Positions 27,708 to 36,505 of a stretch of DNA of 64,000 nt are shown piece by piece. Source of the DNA: Roseibium hamelinense. Lineage in GTDB: Bacteria > Pseudomonadota > Alphaproteobacteria > Rhizobiales > Stappiaceae. The stretch's first letter is position 1. Each line of letters opens with the position of its first letter. A program made the position numbers and the translations under genes. The stretch spans positions 347,585 through 411,584 of the forward strand of contig NZ_VLLF01000003.1 in assembly GCF_007830545.1 (NCBI RefSeq), read 5' to 3'. The notes below the pieces were generated by a model. That model worked only from the letters and a program-made list of their open reading frames with translations. It was not told the origin of the DNA and did no database searches.

Positions 27708-28589
27708 GTGACCGAAAGCGTCAACAGCACAAGTCCGAACCAGACTGGCAAGCGCGAGCCCAGGTTCCGGCGGGTACCGATCCGGCTGATCCTGCCCAAT
27801 CTTGTAACGCTTCTTGCGCTGTGCTCAGGCTTGACGGCAATCCGCATGGCGTTCGAGGGCCGGTGGGAATTTGCCATCGGAGCGGTTCTTGTGGCGGCGG
27901 TGCTGGACGCGCTCGACGGGCGTGTTGCGCGGTTGTTGAAGGGAACGTCGAAATTCGGTGCGGAGCTGGATTCGCTGGCCGATTTCGTCAATTTCGGCGT
28001 TACCCCGGCCTTGATGCTGTATATCTGGATTTTGAAGGAAGCCGGATCGCTCGGCTGGATCGCAGCCTTGATTTTTGCCATTTCCGCTGCGCTTCGGCTC
28101 GCCAGGTTCAATGTGGCACTGGAAGACCCGGACAAACCGGCATGGACCGCAAAGTTTTTTACCGGTGTCCCTGCGCCAGCCGGGGCGCTGACTGTCTTGA
28201 TGCCGCTCTATCTAGAATTTCTTGGCCTGCTGCCGCATTGGCCGGAGTTTGCAGGGCCGATTGCGGCCTACACGATTGCCATCGCCTTCCTGATGATCAG
28301 CCGGTTGCCGACGTTTTCCGGCAAGACGCTTCGCAGCCGGGTGCGCCGGGACTTCGTGCTTCCGCTCATTCTCGTCGTCGTGCTGATCATCGCGCTGACC
28401 GTCAGCTATCCGTTCCGCATGCTCGCGGCCGGGAGTGCGCTATATCTGATCACGATCCCGTTCGCGTGGCGATCCCATCGCAAGCATCTCAAAGCTGACA
28501 GTGTTTTGCGCGGTTCGGATGACGACGGTGACTGCGGCGACACGGATCTGGATCACCTTGGGGACCGGGACAAGCATGACATGGGCTAA
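27708..28589 (+). CDS. pssA: CDP-diacylglycerol-serine O-phosphatidyltransferase
   Basis: Makes phosphatidylserine from CDP-diacylglycerol and serine, supplying Psd. The 293-residue protein has about eight membrane helices and the CDP-alcohol phosphotransferase motif DALDGRVARLLKGTSKFGAELDSLADFV with its conserved aspartates. GTG 27708 follows GAGGAGG eight bases upstream, nine bases after the psd stop. The C-terminal 45 residues are soluble and end in an acidic stretch (GSDDDGDCGDTDLDH), longer than the minimal enzyme. The psd-pssA arrangement is typical of Hyphomicrobiales. Confidence 0.95.
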   Translation: MTESVNSTSPNQTGKREPRFRRVPIRLILPNLVTLLALCSGLTAIRMAFEGRWEFAIGAVLVAAVLDALDGRVARLLKGTSKFGAELDSLADFVNFGVTPALMLYIWILKEAGSLGWIAALIFAISAALRLARFNVALEDPDKPAWTAKFFTGVPAPAGALTVLMPLYLEFLGLLPHWPEFAGPIAAYTIAIAFLMISRLPTFSGKTLRSRVRRDFVLPLILVVVLIIALTVSYPFRMLAAGSALYLITIPFAWRSHRKHLKADSVLRGSDDDGDCGDTDLDHLGDRDKHDMG

Positions 28590-28648
28590 CGCCCGCACCG
28601 AGCATTTCACTGCGCTATTCGTTCCAACCCTTATTCGGAAAAAGCATC

Positions 28649-29176
28649 ATGTTGTTGCCATTGCTCAGACAGACCACCCCGTCGGACTGGCCCGGCTTGG
28701 ACACCCTCTACGGTGACGCATTTCCTGACGAAGAGTTGCGGCCGCTGGTAAAGGACCTGCTGGAGTTCGACCGCGGGATCCTGTCAATCCTTGCGGAACA
28801 GGAGGGGGCAATCTGCGGGCATGTGATTTTCACAATGTGCCCGGTAGGCGATGAAAAAGCCGCCGTTGCAGCCCTGTTGGGGCCGCTTGCCGTGTCTCCC
28901 TCACAGCAATGCACGGGGATAGGAACGGCCCTGGTGCGGGAGGGGTTTGAGCAAGGTAAGGCAGCTAGCGCCAGCATTGCGCTGGTGCTTGGCGACCCTG
29001 CCTATTACGGCCGGTTCGGGTTTACGGCCGAGCGGAGGATCGATCCGCCTTTTCCGCTGCCGGAGGAATGGACCGGAGCCTGGCAATCGGTGCGGCTTTC
29101 TGGCGATGGAAACGCACCGATTGGTCCCTTGCAGGTGCCCGCACCGTGGGACAAGAAGACATACTGGCAGCCGTGA
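28649..29176 (+). CDS. GNAT-family N-acetyltransferase
   Basis: A 175-residue acetyl-CoA-dependent acyltransferase: LGPLAVSPSQQCTGIGTALVREGFEQGKA is the acetyl-CoA binding motif A, and LVLGDPAYYGRFGFTAE is characteristic of the YhbS-like subgroup. Substrate is unknown. It follows pssA by 59 bases on the same strand but has no apparent link to phospholipid synthesis. It converges on the MarR-GNAT fusion gene, leaving only four bases between the two stop codons. Confidence 0.9.
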   Translation: MLLPLLRQTTPSDWPGLDTLYGDAFPDEELRPLVKDLLEFDRGILSILAEQEGAICGHVIFTMCPVGDEKAAVAALLGPLAVSPSQQCTGIGTALVREGFEQGKAASASIALVLGDPAYYGRFGFTAERRIDPPFPLPEEWTGAWQSVRLSGDGNAPIGPLQVPAPWDKKTYWQP

Positions 29177-29180
29177 CGCT

Positions 29181-30140
29181 TCAGGCCGGCCGTGTGCGAA
29201 CGAATTTCTGTTCCCAGACTTCCTGTCCCCATTGGTCGCCAAGATATTCGTCTGTCAGAACAAAGCCGTTGCGCTCGTAAAGCCTGCGCGCCGGATCAAG
29301 GCCTTTCAGGGTCCAAAGCCAAGTCTCGTCAAAACCCAGCTCATCGACATGTGCCAACGCCCTTGAAAGGAGCTCTCTGCCCAAGCCCTTGCCGCGCAGC
29401 CGGTCCTGGAGAATGAACCAGCGCAAATGTGCAACGTTTCCTTCCAGATCTTCGCCGTCAATCGAGATCGATGCGACGACCCGTCCGTCCTCGACAACGC
29501 TCCAGCTGTTGTTGAAGGGCCTGTCCATTCGGCTCGCAAATTCACTGAGGCCCGCGGCGACAACCGTTTCGAAGGCCGGTCCCGTTCCGACGATGGCGCC
29601 ATGTGTACGTCCATGCATGGCGGCAATATCCCCGATCATTCCGGTTTGGTAGCCTTCGGTGATCTGCCAAGAGACCGGCTCGCGGCGTGGCCGCTCATCC
29701 GTCCGGCTCAGGGCCGCGGCGTAATCCGCCAGGCTTTTGGCAACAGTCAAACCGCTGGATCCTGCGAGACGGGAGAGGGCGCCACGGACTTGTGCGTCCC
29801 CAAAAGCGTTGATCGCCTCATAGGTCCGAGTTCCTTGGTCCGTCAGGTGCAGCCCTGAGGCGCGCTTGTCGGTATCCAGCGTGCGAACGCTGATCTCGCC
29901 GCGCTTTTCAAGGGACTTCAGCATCCGGCTGACGGAGGACTTTTCAAGCCGGAGCCGTTCGCTCAGTGCTTTGGCCGTCACACCCGGAGTGTTGCCAATC
30001 TCGATCAGCATATGGACCGCCGACGCCGACATGTCGGTTCCGGCGATGGTCTTGCCGAGAAAACCCAATTCGCGGACCATTTCGCGGGAGGCGGCCCGAA
30101 TGCTTGAAACGAGATCTGAGGCTACGTCCAGCATATGCAA
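29181..30140 (-). CDS. MarR-GNAT fusion: helix-turn-helix regulator with acetyltransferase domain
   Basis: A 319-residue two-domain protein. Residues 1-150 form a MarR winged helix (GNTPGVTAKALSERLRLEKSSVSRMLKSLEKRGEISV, then DKRASGLHLTDQGT). Residues 160-315 form a GNAT domain with LRWFILQDRLRGKGLGRELLSRAL as acetyl-CoA site and LYERNGFVLTDE. The fusion family is known in proteobacteria; whether the acetyltransferase part senses or modifies a metabolite is unresolved. ATG 30140 lies ten bases from a palindromic element (30150-30164), consistent with autorepression. It converges on the stand-alone GNAT gene. Confidence 0.92.
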   Translation of the reverse strand: MHMLDVASDLVSSIRAASREMVRELGFLGKTIAGTDMSASAVHMLIEIGNTPGVTAKALSERLRLEKSSVSRMLKSLEKRGEISVRTLDTDKRASGLHLTDQGTRTYEAINAFGDAQVRGALSRLAGSSGLTVAKSLADYAAALSRTDERPRREPVSWQITEGYQTGMIGDIAAMHGRTHGAIVGTGPAFETVVAAGLSEFASRMDRPFNNSWSVVEDGRVVASISIDGEDLEGNVAHLRWFILQDRLRGKGLGRELLSRALAHVDELGFDETWLWTLKGLDPARRLYERNGFVLTDEYLGDQWGQEVWEQKFVRTRPA

Positions 30141-30149
30141 TCCGATATA

Positions 30150-30164
30150 GTTGTATCTTACAAC
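30150..30164. promoter_or_regulatory. Probable MarR-type operator
   Basis: GTTGTA and TACAAC form a perfect inverted repeat with a 3-base centre (TCT); the flanks extend it with one mismatch. It lies directly upstream of the MarR-GNAT start and fits the size of MarR half-sites. No T-run or gene end is nearby, so it is not a terminator. Confidence 0.65.
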
Positions 30165-30193
30165 AATATCTTTTGATCACATCTGGTCAATAC

Positions 30194-30225
30194 AAAAAAA
30201 CCGCCAGAGGGGATCCGGCGGTTTT
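30194..30225 (-). terminator. Rho-independent terminator of the RND operon
   Basis: On the minus strand AAAACCGCC pairs with GGCGGTTTT around an 11-base loop and runs into seven T residues. It lies 23 bases after the RND transporter stop. It is T-rich in both directions but no plus-strand gene ends here. Confidence 0.88.
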
Positions 30226-30247
30226 GGGATTACTACTGAAAACCGGC

Positions 30248-33200
30248 TCATTCGGCTGCGTGCGGCAGCTCCTGCGGCGGTATGTTTGGCCGCTCCGGTT
30301 TCGGCATGGACACAACCTTTGCCGCCGGACGCTCCTTTTCCAGGTCAGGGTTGGTCCATTCCACGTCTTGGCTGCCGGCACCGGCGGTGGAAACGGCGAC
30401 CTGAGCTGGGCTGGGTCTAAACCGCGCAACCAGCGACAGCCAAGTCTGAACCCAAACACTCGGTGCCGCGATCATGACGGGGATCATGATCAGGGTCAGC
30501 AAGGTCGAGAACGCCAGACCGGAAATCACCGCAGTCGACAATTGCACCCACCAGACGGCGGTGATGCCGCCATAGGCGATCACCTGGTTGAAGAAGTCAA
30601 AATTGATCTTCGTCGCCATTGGGATAAGACCTGCAATCGTGGTCACGGTGGTGAGCAGGATCGGCCGGATACGCTGTGCCGAGGTTTTCAGGATCGCATC
30701 AAGCGGTTCCAGTCCGTCGTGGCGGAAGCGGTTGTAGGTGTCGATCAGGACGATCGCATTGTTCACCACAATCCCCGCCAGAGCCACCACGCCGGTCCCG
30801 GTCATGATGATCGAGAACTTCTGGCCGGTGACCATCATGCCCAAGAGCACCCCGAAAACGGAAAGCACCACGGTCGAGAGCGTGAGGAAGGTCTGGTAGA
30901 ACGAGTTGAACTGGGTCAGCAGGATCAGGAACATCAGGAACAGCGATGCAAACATGGCCCGCATCAAAAACTCGCCCGATTCCTTCTGGTCCTCATCGGC
31001 CCCCCGGAACTGCAGGTACACGTTGTCAGGCCATATCTGTGCATCCAGCCAGGTCTGCAGCTCGTTCACCTTGTCATCCGGCGTTGCGCCGGAGGCCGGG
31101 TCCACACTGGCCTTGACCATCATGGAATACAGACCGTCCCGGCGGGTGATTTCGGAGACTTTCTGCGCAGGGGCCCGGTCCACGAAGTTCGCCATTGGCA
31201 CGAGTCCAAGCGGCGTTTGCAGACGCAGCTGGTCAAACCGGTCAACGGTCCGTTCGCCTTCCGGCAGGCGCACGCGAATATCCACTTCGTCCTCAGAGTC
31301 CGTCGGCCGGTATTTCCCGATCAGAACCCCATTCGTCACCAACTGAACCATGTTGCCAACCGAAGCAATGTCCGCCTGATAACGGCCGGCCTGCTCGCGG
31401 TCGATCGAAATCCGCCATTCAATGCCAGGCAGCGGACGATCGTCCTCCTGGTCCATCAGGCCGTCCATCTGGTCAAGATGTGCGCGTACCTTGGCAACGT
31501 TTTCGACCAGTGTTTCATAGTCGGTCGATTTCAGTTCCAGCTGAACGTCCTTGCCGGTGGGCGGGCCGCCTTCGATCTTGCGCGTCTCCACCTTGATACC
31601 GGGAAGCGGTGCGGTCTTCTCGCGGATTTCAGCAAAGATTTCCTTGGCTTCGCGGCGGCAGCAATAGTCGGCGAGTTCCAGCTGCAATTCACCGATCACA
31701 TCCGCGGGTTTGTCCTGAACGCCGCCGATGGCCGGTCCGCCACCGCCGCCACCTCCGGGTGCCTTGGCAAGGGTGACAACGTTTTCGATGCCCTTGACGC
31801 GCAGCACAATGTCCTCAACGTCCTTGACGATGGCAAGCGACTCGGCGGCTGAAATGTTGCCCCGGCCGGACACCAGCACAACGGCCTGCTTGGGCTCCTC
31901 GTCGACGAAGAACTCAACGCCGGTCGGGTTTGAGGCAAAGCTTGTTACGATCGCAAAACATCCGCCGAACAGGAGCAACACCGTGACGATGTTTCCGATC
32001 GGATTGCCGGCCAGAAGCTTGAGCAGGCGGACATAGAGCCCAGTCGCGCCTTTTACCTTCTTGACGTCGAATGCTGCGGATCCGGAAAGCGCCGCGGCGT
32101 CGGCTTGCTCGATCGCGGCCCGCTTTTTCGCGCGCGCCTGCGACCAGCGGACAAACGGCTTCAGGATCCGGTACGAGATGGAGCCAACGAGCGCAAAGGC
32201 GATCACAGCCAGGCCGATGACCACCACACCGAGGCTTTCGTTCGGAACCAGACCGGAAAGAAGCGCTGGCATGAATGGACCATTTGCAACGATTAAGCTC
32301 GCCAAGGTACCGAACACGAGGCCAAGGATAGGTGAGGCATGGCGGCCGATCCAATGCGAAACCTGCGCAAAGATTCCGCCTGTTACCGGCAGGAACACCA
32401 TCGCGGTCACAAGTGAGGCGGTCAGAACGATGATCACCATGATCGGCAGGTAGCTCATGAACTCACCGGCAACGCCGGGCCACAGGAGCATCGGCAGGAA
32501 GGCGACCAGCGTCGTGGCGGTGGACGACACGATCGGCCAGAACATCAGTTTGGCCGCCCGGATATAAGCCTCGCGGTCTTCCATGCCTTCGGCGACTTTC
32601 CGGTCGGCATATTCGGTCATGACAATCGCACCGTCGACCAGAAGACCAACGGTCAGCACAAGACCGAACATCACCATGGTGTTGACCGTGAAACCGATGC
32701 CGCCAAGGATCAGGAAGCCGACCATGAACGAGGTCGGAATGGCAAGGCCCACCAGCAGCGCCGAGCGCAGGCCAAGAGCCGCCAGGACCAGGACCATCAC
32801 AAGGAAAATGGCGGTCAGGATCGAGGATTGCAGTGACCCAAGGACCTCGTAGATGTTTGACGACAGGTCCAGCATGACGTTGACCTGTATGGTCTCCGGC
32901 CAATCCGCAGATGCCTGTTCGACAATGGTTCGCACGGCCTCATTGTTTTCAATGATGTTGGTGCCGATCCGTTTTGTGACTTCCAGGGCGATGGCCGGTT
33001 GGCCATTGACGCGCGTGAAGGAATTGGGATCCTTGAAGGTCCGGCGGATCTCCGAGATGTCGGATAGGGTGACAACACCTTCGCCGCTCTGCTTGATCGG
33101 CAGGGAATAAATGTCTTCAGCTGTTTCGACCAGGCCGGGCACTTTCACGTTGAAACGGCCCTGGCCACCATCGATAAAGCCGGCTGGCACCAGCTGGTTG

Positions 33201-33826
33201 TTGGCCGTCAGTGTGTTGAACAGCTCCGCCTGTGTGATCGCGTAAGCTTCGAGCTTCTGCGTGTCGATCAGGACTTCCAGAAGCTCTTCGCGATGTCCGG
33301 ACAGGTCGGCGGACCGCACAGTGTCGACCGCCTCGATTTGGTCTTTCAGCCGCCGGGCGTGGCGGTAAAGCGTACGTTCAGGCACATTTCCGGACAGGGT
33401 GACCCACATAACCGGAGCCAGCGCGAAGTTGGTCTCCGTTATCGTCGGTTCCTCGGCATCGGCCGGCAACTCGCTCTTGGCGATATCCACCTTGTCCCGG
33501 ACATCGGCCAGGGCCTCATCCTTGTTGAACGAGATGTCGAATTCCAGAATGATCCCGGCATGGCCCTCGGAGGCGATCGCGGTAATTTCCTTCAGCCCGT
33601 CGAGCCCGCGCAGCTCCGTCTCCATCGGGCGGACGAGAAGACGTTCGGCGTCTTCTGGGGAAATGCCCTGCTGGGCGATCGAGACATAGAAGATCGGGAC
33701 GTCAATGTCCGGACTGTCTTCTTTCGGGATCGCAATATAGGTCATTGTGCCGGCGGCAATCAGCGCCAGCATCAAGACGAAAACGGTTTTCGGACGCCGC
33801 AGAACGCCTTCGAGCATCGATAACAT
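30248..33826 (-). CDS. RND efflux transporter permease subunit
   Basis: A 1192-residue proton-driven inner-membrane pump of the HAE1/AcrB superfamily, working with the adaptor encoded just upstream. It starts with a short cytoplasmic end and TM1 (KTVFVLMLALIAAGTMTYIAIPKEDSPDIDVP), and has the TM4 proton-relay Asp in GLVLTVGLLVDGAIVMTEYADRKV. Typical members have 1020-1060 residues; here about 100 extra residues lie between TM6 and TM7 (about 495-600), with two or three added hydrophobic segments and a basic linker (SQARAKKRAAIEQ). A Gly-rich run (GGGGGGGP) occurs near residue 700. Substrate unknown. The start codon overlaps the adaptor's stop by one base. Confidence 0.92.
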   Translation of the reverse strand: MLSMLEGVLRRPKTVFVLMLALIAAGTMTYIAIPKEDSPDIDVPIFYVSIAQQGISPEDAERLLVRPMETELRGLDGLKEITAIASEGHAGIILEFDISFNKDEALADVRDKVDIAKSELPADAEEPTITETNFALAPVMWVTLSGNVPERTLYRHARRLKDQIEAVDTVRSADLSGHREELLEVLIDTQKLEAYAITQAELFNTLTANNQLVPAGFIDGGQGRFNVKVPGLVETAEDIYSLPIKQSGEGVVTLSDISEIRRTFKDPNSFTRVNGQPAIALEVTKRIGTNIIENNEAVRTIVEQASADWPETIQVNVMLDLSSNIYEVLGSLQSSILTAIFLVMVLVLAALGLRSALLVGLAIPTSFMVGFLILGGIGFTVNTMVMFGLVLTVGLLVDGAIVMTEYADRKVAEGMEDREAYIRAAKLMFWPIVSSTATTLVAFLPMLLWPGVAGEFMSYLPIMVIIVLTASLVTAMVFLPVTGGIFAQVSHWIGRHASPILGLVFGTLASLIVANGPFMPALLSGLVPNESLGVVVIGLAVIAFALVGSISYRILKPFVRWSQARAKKRAAIEQADAAALSGSAAFDVKKVKGATGLYVRLLKLLAGNPIGNIVTVLLLFGGCFAIVTSFASNPTGVEFFVDEEPKQAVVLVSGRGNISAAESLAIVKDVEDIVLRVKGIENVVTLAKAPGGGGGGGPAIGGVQDKPADVIGELQLELADYCCRREAKEIFAEIREKTAPLPGIKVETRKIEGGPPTGKDVQLELKSTDYETLVENVAKVRAHLDQMDGLMDQEDDRPLPGIEWRISIDREQAGRYQADIASVGNMVQLVTNGVLIGKYRPTDSEDEVDIRVRLPEGERTVDRFDQLRLQTPLGLVPMANFVDRAPAQKVSEITRRDGLYSMMVKASVDPASGATPDDKVNELQTWLDAQIWPDNVYLQFRGADEDQKESGEFLMRAMFASLFLMFLILLTQFNSFYQTFLTLSTVVLSVFGVLLGMMVTGQKFSIIMTGTGVVALAGIVVNNAIVLIDTYNRFRHDGLEPLDAILKTSAQRIRPILLTTVTTIAGLIPMATKINFDFFNQVIAYGGITAVWWVQLSTAVISGLAFSTLLTLIMIPVMIAAPSVWVQTWLSLVARFRPSPAQVAVSTAGAGSQDVEWTNPDLEKERPAAKVVSMPKPERPNIPPQELPHAAE

Positions 33827-34926
33827 TATTGAACCTCGGCGGTATCAAAAATCGGGGCGACCTTCTGGCCGTCCGACACGTAGTCTTGACCAACAACGAT
33901 GGCGGTAATTTCATCTGGCAGGCCACCAACCCAAACGCCATCTTGCTCGCCGCCCAGAACCGTGACCGGGTAAAATACCGTCATGTCGTTCTCATCGACT
34001 GCACGGATGCCGACTTCCCCCGTATCATTGAGCGTCAGGATGGCTGGTGTAATCTTGTGTGCCATCTGTTTGGGCAGCGGCAAACGGGTTGCGGCCGTAA
34101 CACCGTCGCGTGCCTTGCCATCCTTGTTCGGCAACTCGATTTCGACACGGAAGGTCCGTGTGTCCGGATCGGCTGCGGGCGCGATGTAGCGGACCTTGCC
34201 CTTGATCTTGCCACCGGTGACAAGCTCGACCTCCGCCGGCATGCCCAGGGATATCTGGCCGACATTGATCTCGGACACCTGGCCGAGCGCGATCATCGGA
34301 TCGAGATCAACCACGGTGGCGCAGATGTCACCGTCCTGAAGCCGGTCACCGACATTGGCCATCGGGCTCTCGATAATGCCGTCCAGCGGGGAACGGATCA
34401 CGGTCCGGTTGAGCTCAAGCTCTTCTTCCTTGAGACGGGCGCGGGCGGCATCGAGTTGCGCTTGAACGGCGGCAACCCGGGTCTGTGCGGTGAAACCTTT
34501 TGTGACCAGCTGCGAGGCGGCGGAATGGTCAAGCTCGGCCTGCGACAGATTGGCTTTGGCCTCCAGAACCTTGGCTTCGCGCGGTCCGGTATCCAGCACG
34601 CACAAAATGTCGCCGACCTTGACCCTGGAGCCTTCGGTGGCCGGGCGCTCGATGACCGTGTCTGTGGTCTCGGCCCGCACGGCAACCTTAGCTTCGGCCT
34701 CGGTCCGCCCCCGGATTTCAAGCACTGGCTGGCGCTCTTCGGCCTTGAGTGTCTGCACACGAACCTTGAAAATATCACCCTGGGTCTCGGCGGCCCGCTC
34801 AGCTGGCGGTGGAGTGGCGTTCTCGCCGTCACCGACACCGCCGATCACGACGGTTCCGCTCGACATCCAAAGGGCAACACCTCCTGCGAGCCCGGCAGCG
34901 AGAAGGTAGGAAAGCTTGAAACGCAT
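33826..34926 (-). CDS. RND efflux periplasmic adaptor (membrane fusion protein)
   Basis: A 366-residue HlyD/AcrA-type adaptor linking the RND pump to an outer-membrane channel. It has an N-terminal anchor or uncleaved signal (about 5-28), a lipoyl half-domain (VKVGDILCVLDTG), a coiled hairpin of about 60 residues (EAKVLEAKANLSQAELDHSAAS onward), the second lipoyl half (NRTVIRSPLDGIIESPMANVGD) and beta-barrel and proximal domains. No lipobox cysteine is present. It lies between the PadR regulator (20 bases upstream) and the pump gene. No outer-membrane factor gene is present nearby. Confidence 0.92.
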   Translation of the reverse strand: MRFKLSYLLAAGLAGGVALWMSSGTVVIGGVGDGENATPPPAERAAETQGDIFKVRVQTLKAEERQPVLEIRGRTEAEAKVAVRAETTDTVIERPATEGSRVKVGDILCVLDTGPREAKVLEAKANLSQAELDHSAASQLVTKGFTAQTRVAAVQAQLDAARARLKEEELELNRTVIRSPLDGIIESPMANVGDRLQDGDICATVVDLDPMIALGQVSEINVGQISLGMPAEVELVTGGKIKGKVRYIAPAADPDTRTFRVEIELPNKDGKARDGVTAATRLPLPKQMAHKITPAILTLNDTGEVGIRAVDENDMTVFYPVTVLGGEQDGVWVGGLPDEITAIVVGQDYVSDGQKVAPIFDTAEVQ

Positions 34927-34946
34927 ATGTGCGGCTCCGGTCGGTC

Positions 34947-35501
34947 TTATTCGGCAGCGTCTGCGGCGGGCGAAGGCACGCTTTTGGACGCAATCTCAAT
35001 GAGGTCTTCGCCAGTCTCATCGAGATAGGCGAGGGTGAAATTCATGCAGGCGATGCCGTAGTTCCGAATCCAGCGCGACCCGGAATGCGGCGAATCTTCA
35101 TTGCAGTCCTGCATCTGCTTCAGTTCGCTCAACACCTGTTCCTTGCGGCGGTTCAGCGCCCGCCGGATGACTGCCGGCCCCAGTTCTTCGGCATACATGG
35201 CGATCAGCAGGAAGGGAGACTTGAACGTGTCAGGCGCCTGGGGTTCGCACAGCGATGCCAAAAACTCATCACGGCCGGCCTCGGTGATCGAATACACCTT
35301 GCGGCCCGGCTTGCCGGGCTGCTGTTCCTCGCGGACCGTGACCATCCCGTCTGCTTCAAGCCGGGCGAGCGCCGGATAGATTGAGCCGAAGCTCGCATCG
35401 TCGAAGTAACTGAAGCGGCCTTCTGTCGATTCCTTGCGGATCTCATATCCGGTTGCATCACCGAATGTCAGAATGGCCAGGCAGAGACTGCGAACGCTCA
35501 T
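34947..35501 (-). CDS. PadR-family transcriptional regulator
   Basis: A 184-residue regulator: winged helix at the N-terminus (LCLAILTFGDATGYEIRKEST and ASFGSIYPALARLEADGMVTVREEQQPGKPGRKVYSITEAG) followed by the helical Vir_act_alpha_C-like dimerisation domain (about 90-180). PadR proteins often repress an adjacent efflux operon and are released by toxic ligands. It is the first gene of padR-adaptor-pump, 20 bases before the adaptor, so autorepression of the whole operon is the simplest model. AT-rich repeats upstream at 35622-35661 are candidate binding sites. Confidence 0.9.
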   Translation of the reverse strand: MSVRSLCLAILTFGDATGYEIRKESTEGRFSYFDDASFGSIYPALARLEADGMVTVREEQQPGKPGRKVYSITEAGRDEFLASLCEPQAPDTFKSPFLLIAMYAEELGPAVIRRALNRRKEQVLSELKQMQDCNEDSPHSGSRWIRNYGIACMNFTLAYLDETGEDLIEIASKSVPSPAADAAE

Positions 35502-35621
35502 GCGCTTGTCTTTCGTTCAAGGACACGTGCCTGGGGCTTACCGTGCGATCTGTGGGTGTAGATGCAGAAAACTACGCAGCGGCTGAATGCCCGGATCGGC
35601 AACAGCTGCCCTATTTTGCCT

Positions 35622-35661
35622 AGTTATATATCGGTTCTATATATTGGCCTGATATATATCA
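35622..35661. promoter_or_regulatory. Repeated ATATAT elements, candidate PadR operator
   Basis: Within 40 bases there are three similar cores: TTATATATC, TCTATATATT and the perfect 12-base palindrome TGATATATATCA (35650-35661), spaced about 12-14 bases apart. They lie between the padR start (35501) and the divergent gene at 35786. Spacing near one helical turn suggests a protein-binding array, but the AT-richness could also be a promoter. Confidence 0.5.
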
Positions 35662-35785
35662 AGCGTAAATATGGGCTTCGGGCAAGATCGTTGACCCATG
35701 GTTAAACCCGGTGCATTTGACAGGTTGCCGCAGCGATCTTGCGCCCCACGTTTGGTATGATGCACCTACTGGAGGGGGATGGATC

Positions 35786-36160
35786 ATGCGCAAGACACAC
35801 GGCAAACCGCTTTCGAGACCGTTTTTACCCAAAGAGCCTTTGCTGAGGCTGCTCGTTATCAACGGGTTCATCGGTGTTGCGATCTCGCTGACCTTCGTGG
35901 CGTGTGTTCTCTATTTCAATATCGGAAACCTGCAGGTTCTGATCGCCAATTCGGATGAGCCCCTGCTGCCGGTCCTCATGCTGATTGCAAGTCTTGTCAT
36001 TACACTGGGATCGGTTGTGATGGGATCCGCAGTCATGATGCTGGGTGACACAGACGACAAAAAAAGCGGACCAGGCGGTGGGCTGAAAGAGAAAATCGGT
36101 TTTTTCGAAAACAGCGGCGACATGCAATTGCGCCCAGTGCCGGTAAAACGGCACAGATAG
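35786..36160 (+). CDS. Small integral membrane protein, unknown function
   Basis: A 124-residue protein with two predicted helices (about residues 22-45, LLVINGFIGVAISLTFVACVLYF, and 60-85, LLPVLMLIASLVITLGSVVMGSAVMML), short basic N-terminus and a polar C-terminus. I do not recognise the family. ATG 35786 follows GGAGGGGG at a good distance; the open frame upstream (from 35711) is inside the shared promoter region. It is divergent from the padR efflux operon, so it might share regulation with it, though nothing shows a functional tie. Confidence 0.75.
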   Translation: MRKTHGKPLSRPFLPKEPLLRLLVINGFIGVAISLTFVACVLYFNIGNLQVLIANSDEPLLPVLMLIASLVITLGSVVMGSAVMMLGDTDDKKSGPGGGLKEKIGFFENSGDMQLRPVPVKRHR

Positions 36161-36168
36161 GCTCCCGG

Positions 36169-36309
36169 TCAGTTTGCGAGCGGGGCGTGATAATGCGGCG
36201 CGGCGTTGCCGGACAAATCGGAGCGCTGTGTAAGGTGCTCTGTGTCTATGAATAGGGTCATGACCACTGCGCACGCGATGCACAGCAGTCCGGCAGATGT
36301 CAGGTGCAT
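36169..36309 (-). CDS. Very small putative membrane or secreted protein, 46 residues
   Basis: Starts MHLTSAGLLCIACAVVMTLFID, one hydrophobic helix, followed by about 24 polar residues with HYHAPLAN at the end. GGAG lies seven bases before ATG 36309. A longer start at 36357 would add 16 polar residues. It converges on the membrane protein gene at 35786 with eight bases between stops. No family recognised; coding status rests on the ribosome binding site and the helix only. Confidence 0.4.
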   Translation of the reverse strand: MHLTSAGLLCIACAVVMTLFIDTEHLTQRSDLSGNAAPHYHAPLAN

Positions 36310-36505
36310 CTGAGGTCTCCACACGTATTTGTTGTTTTCAAGCCTTATACAGTCCAATTTCTAAGGGGGTGAAAAAGACACCCCTAAAATTTGAGGCATA
36401 TTGTTGTATTTGACGGTAGGCTGACCGCCGATATCGTAGCGTGCACCGGTATGAACCGGGGTTTATCGCGGCTTGGAAGCCGCTGATTTTAAGAGAGAAT
36501 TGTTT

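Noticed and set aside
31740..31770. Gly-rich codon run in the RND gene as a simple repeat
   Set aside because: It encodes a short poly-Gly loop in frame within the protein and shows no wider repeat structure.
29966..31852. Long plus-strand open frame across the MarR-GNAT, terminator and RND genes
   Set aside because: Translation is rich in His/Arg/Gln with no motif, runs through a terminator, and lies antisense to clear genes.
33745..35028. 427-codon plus-strand open frame
   Set aside because: Antisense to the RND adaptor gene, which has full lipoyl and hairpin features; no conserved motif in this frame.
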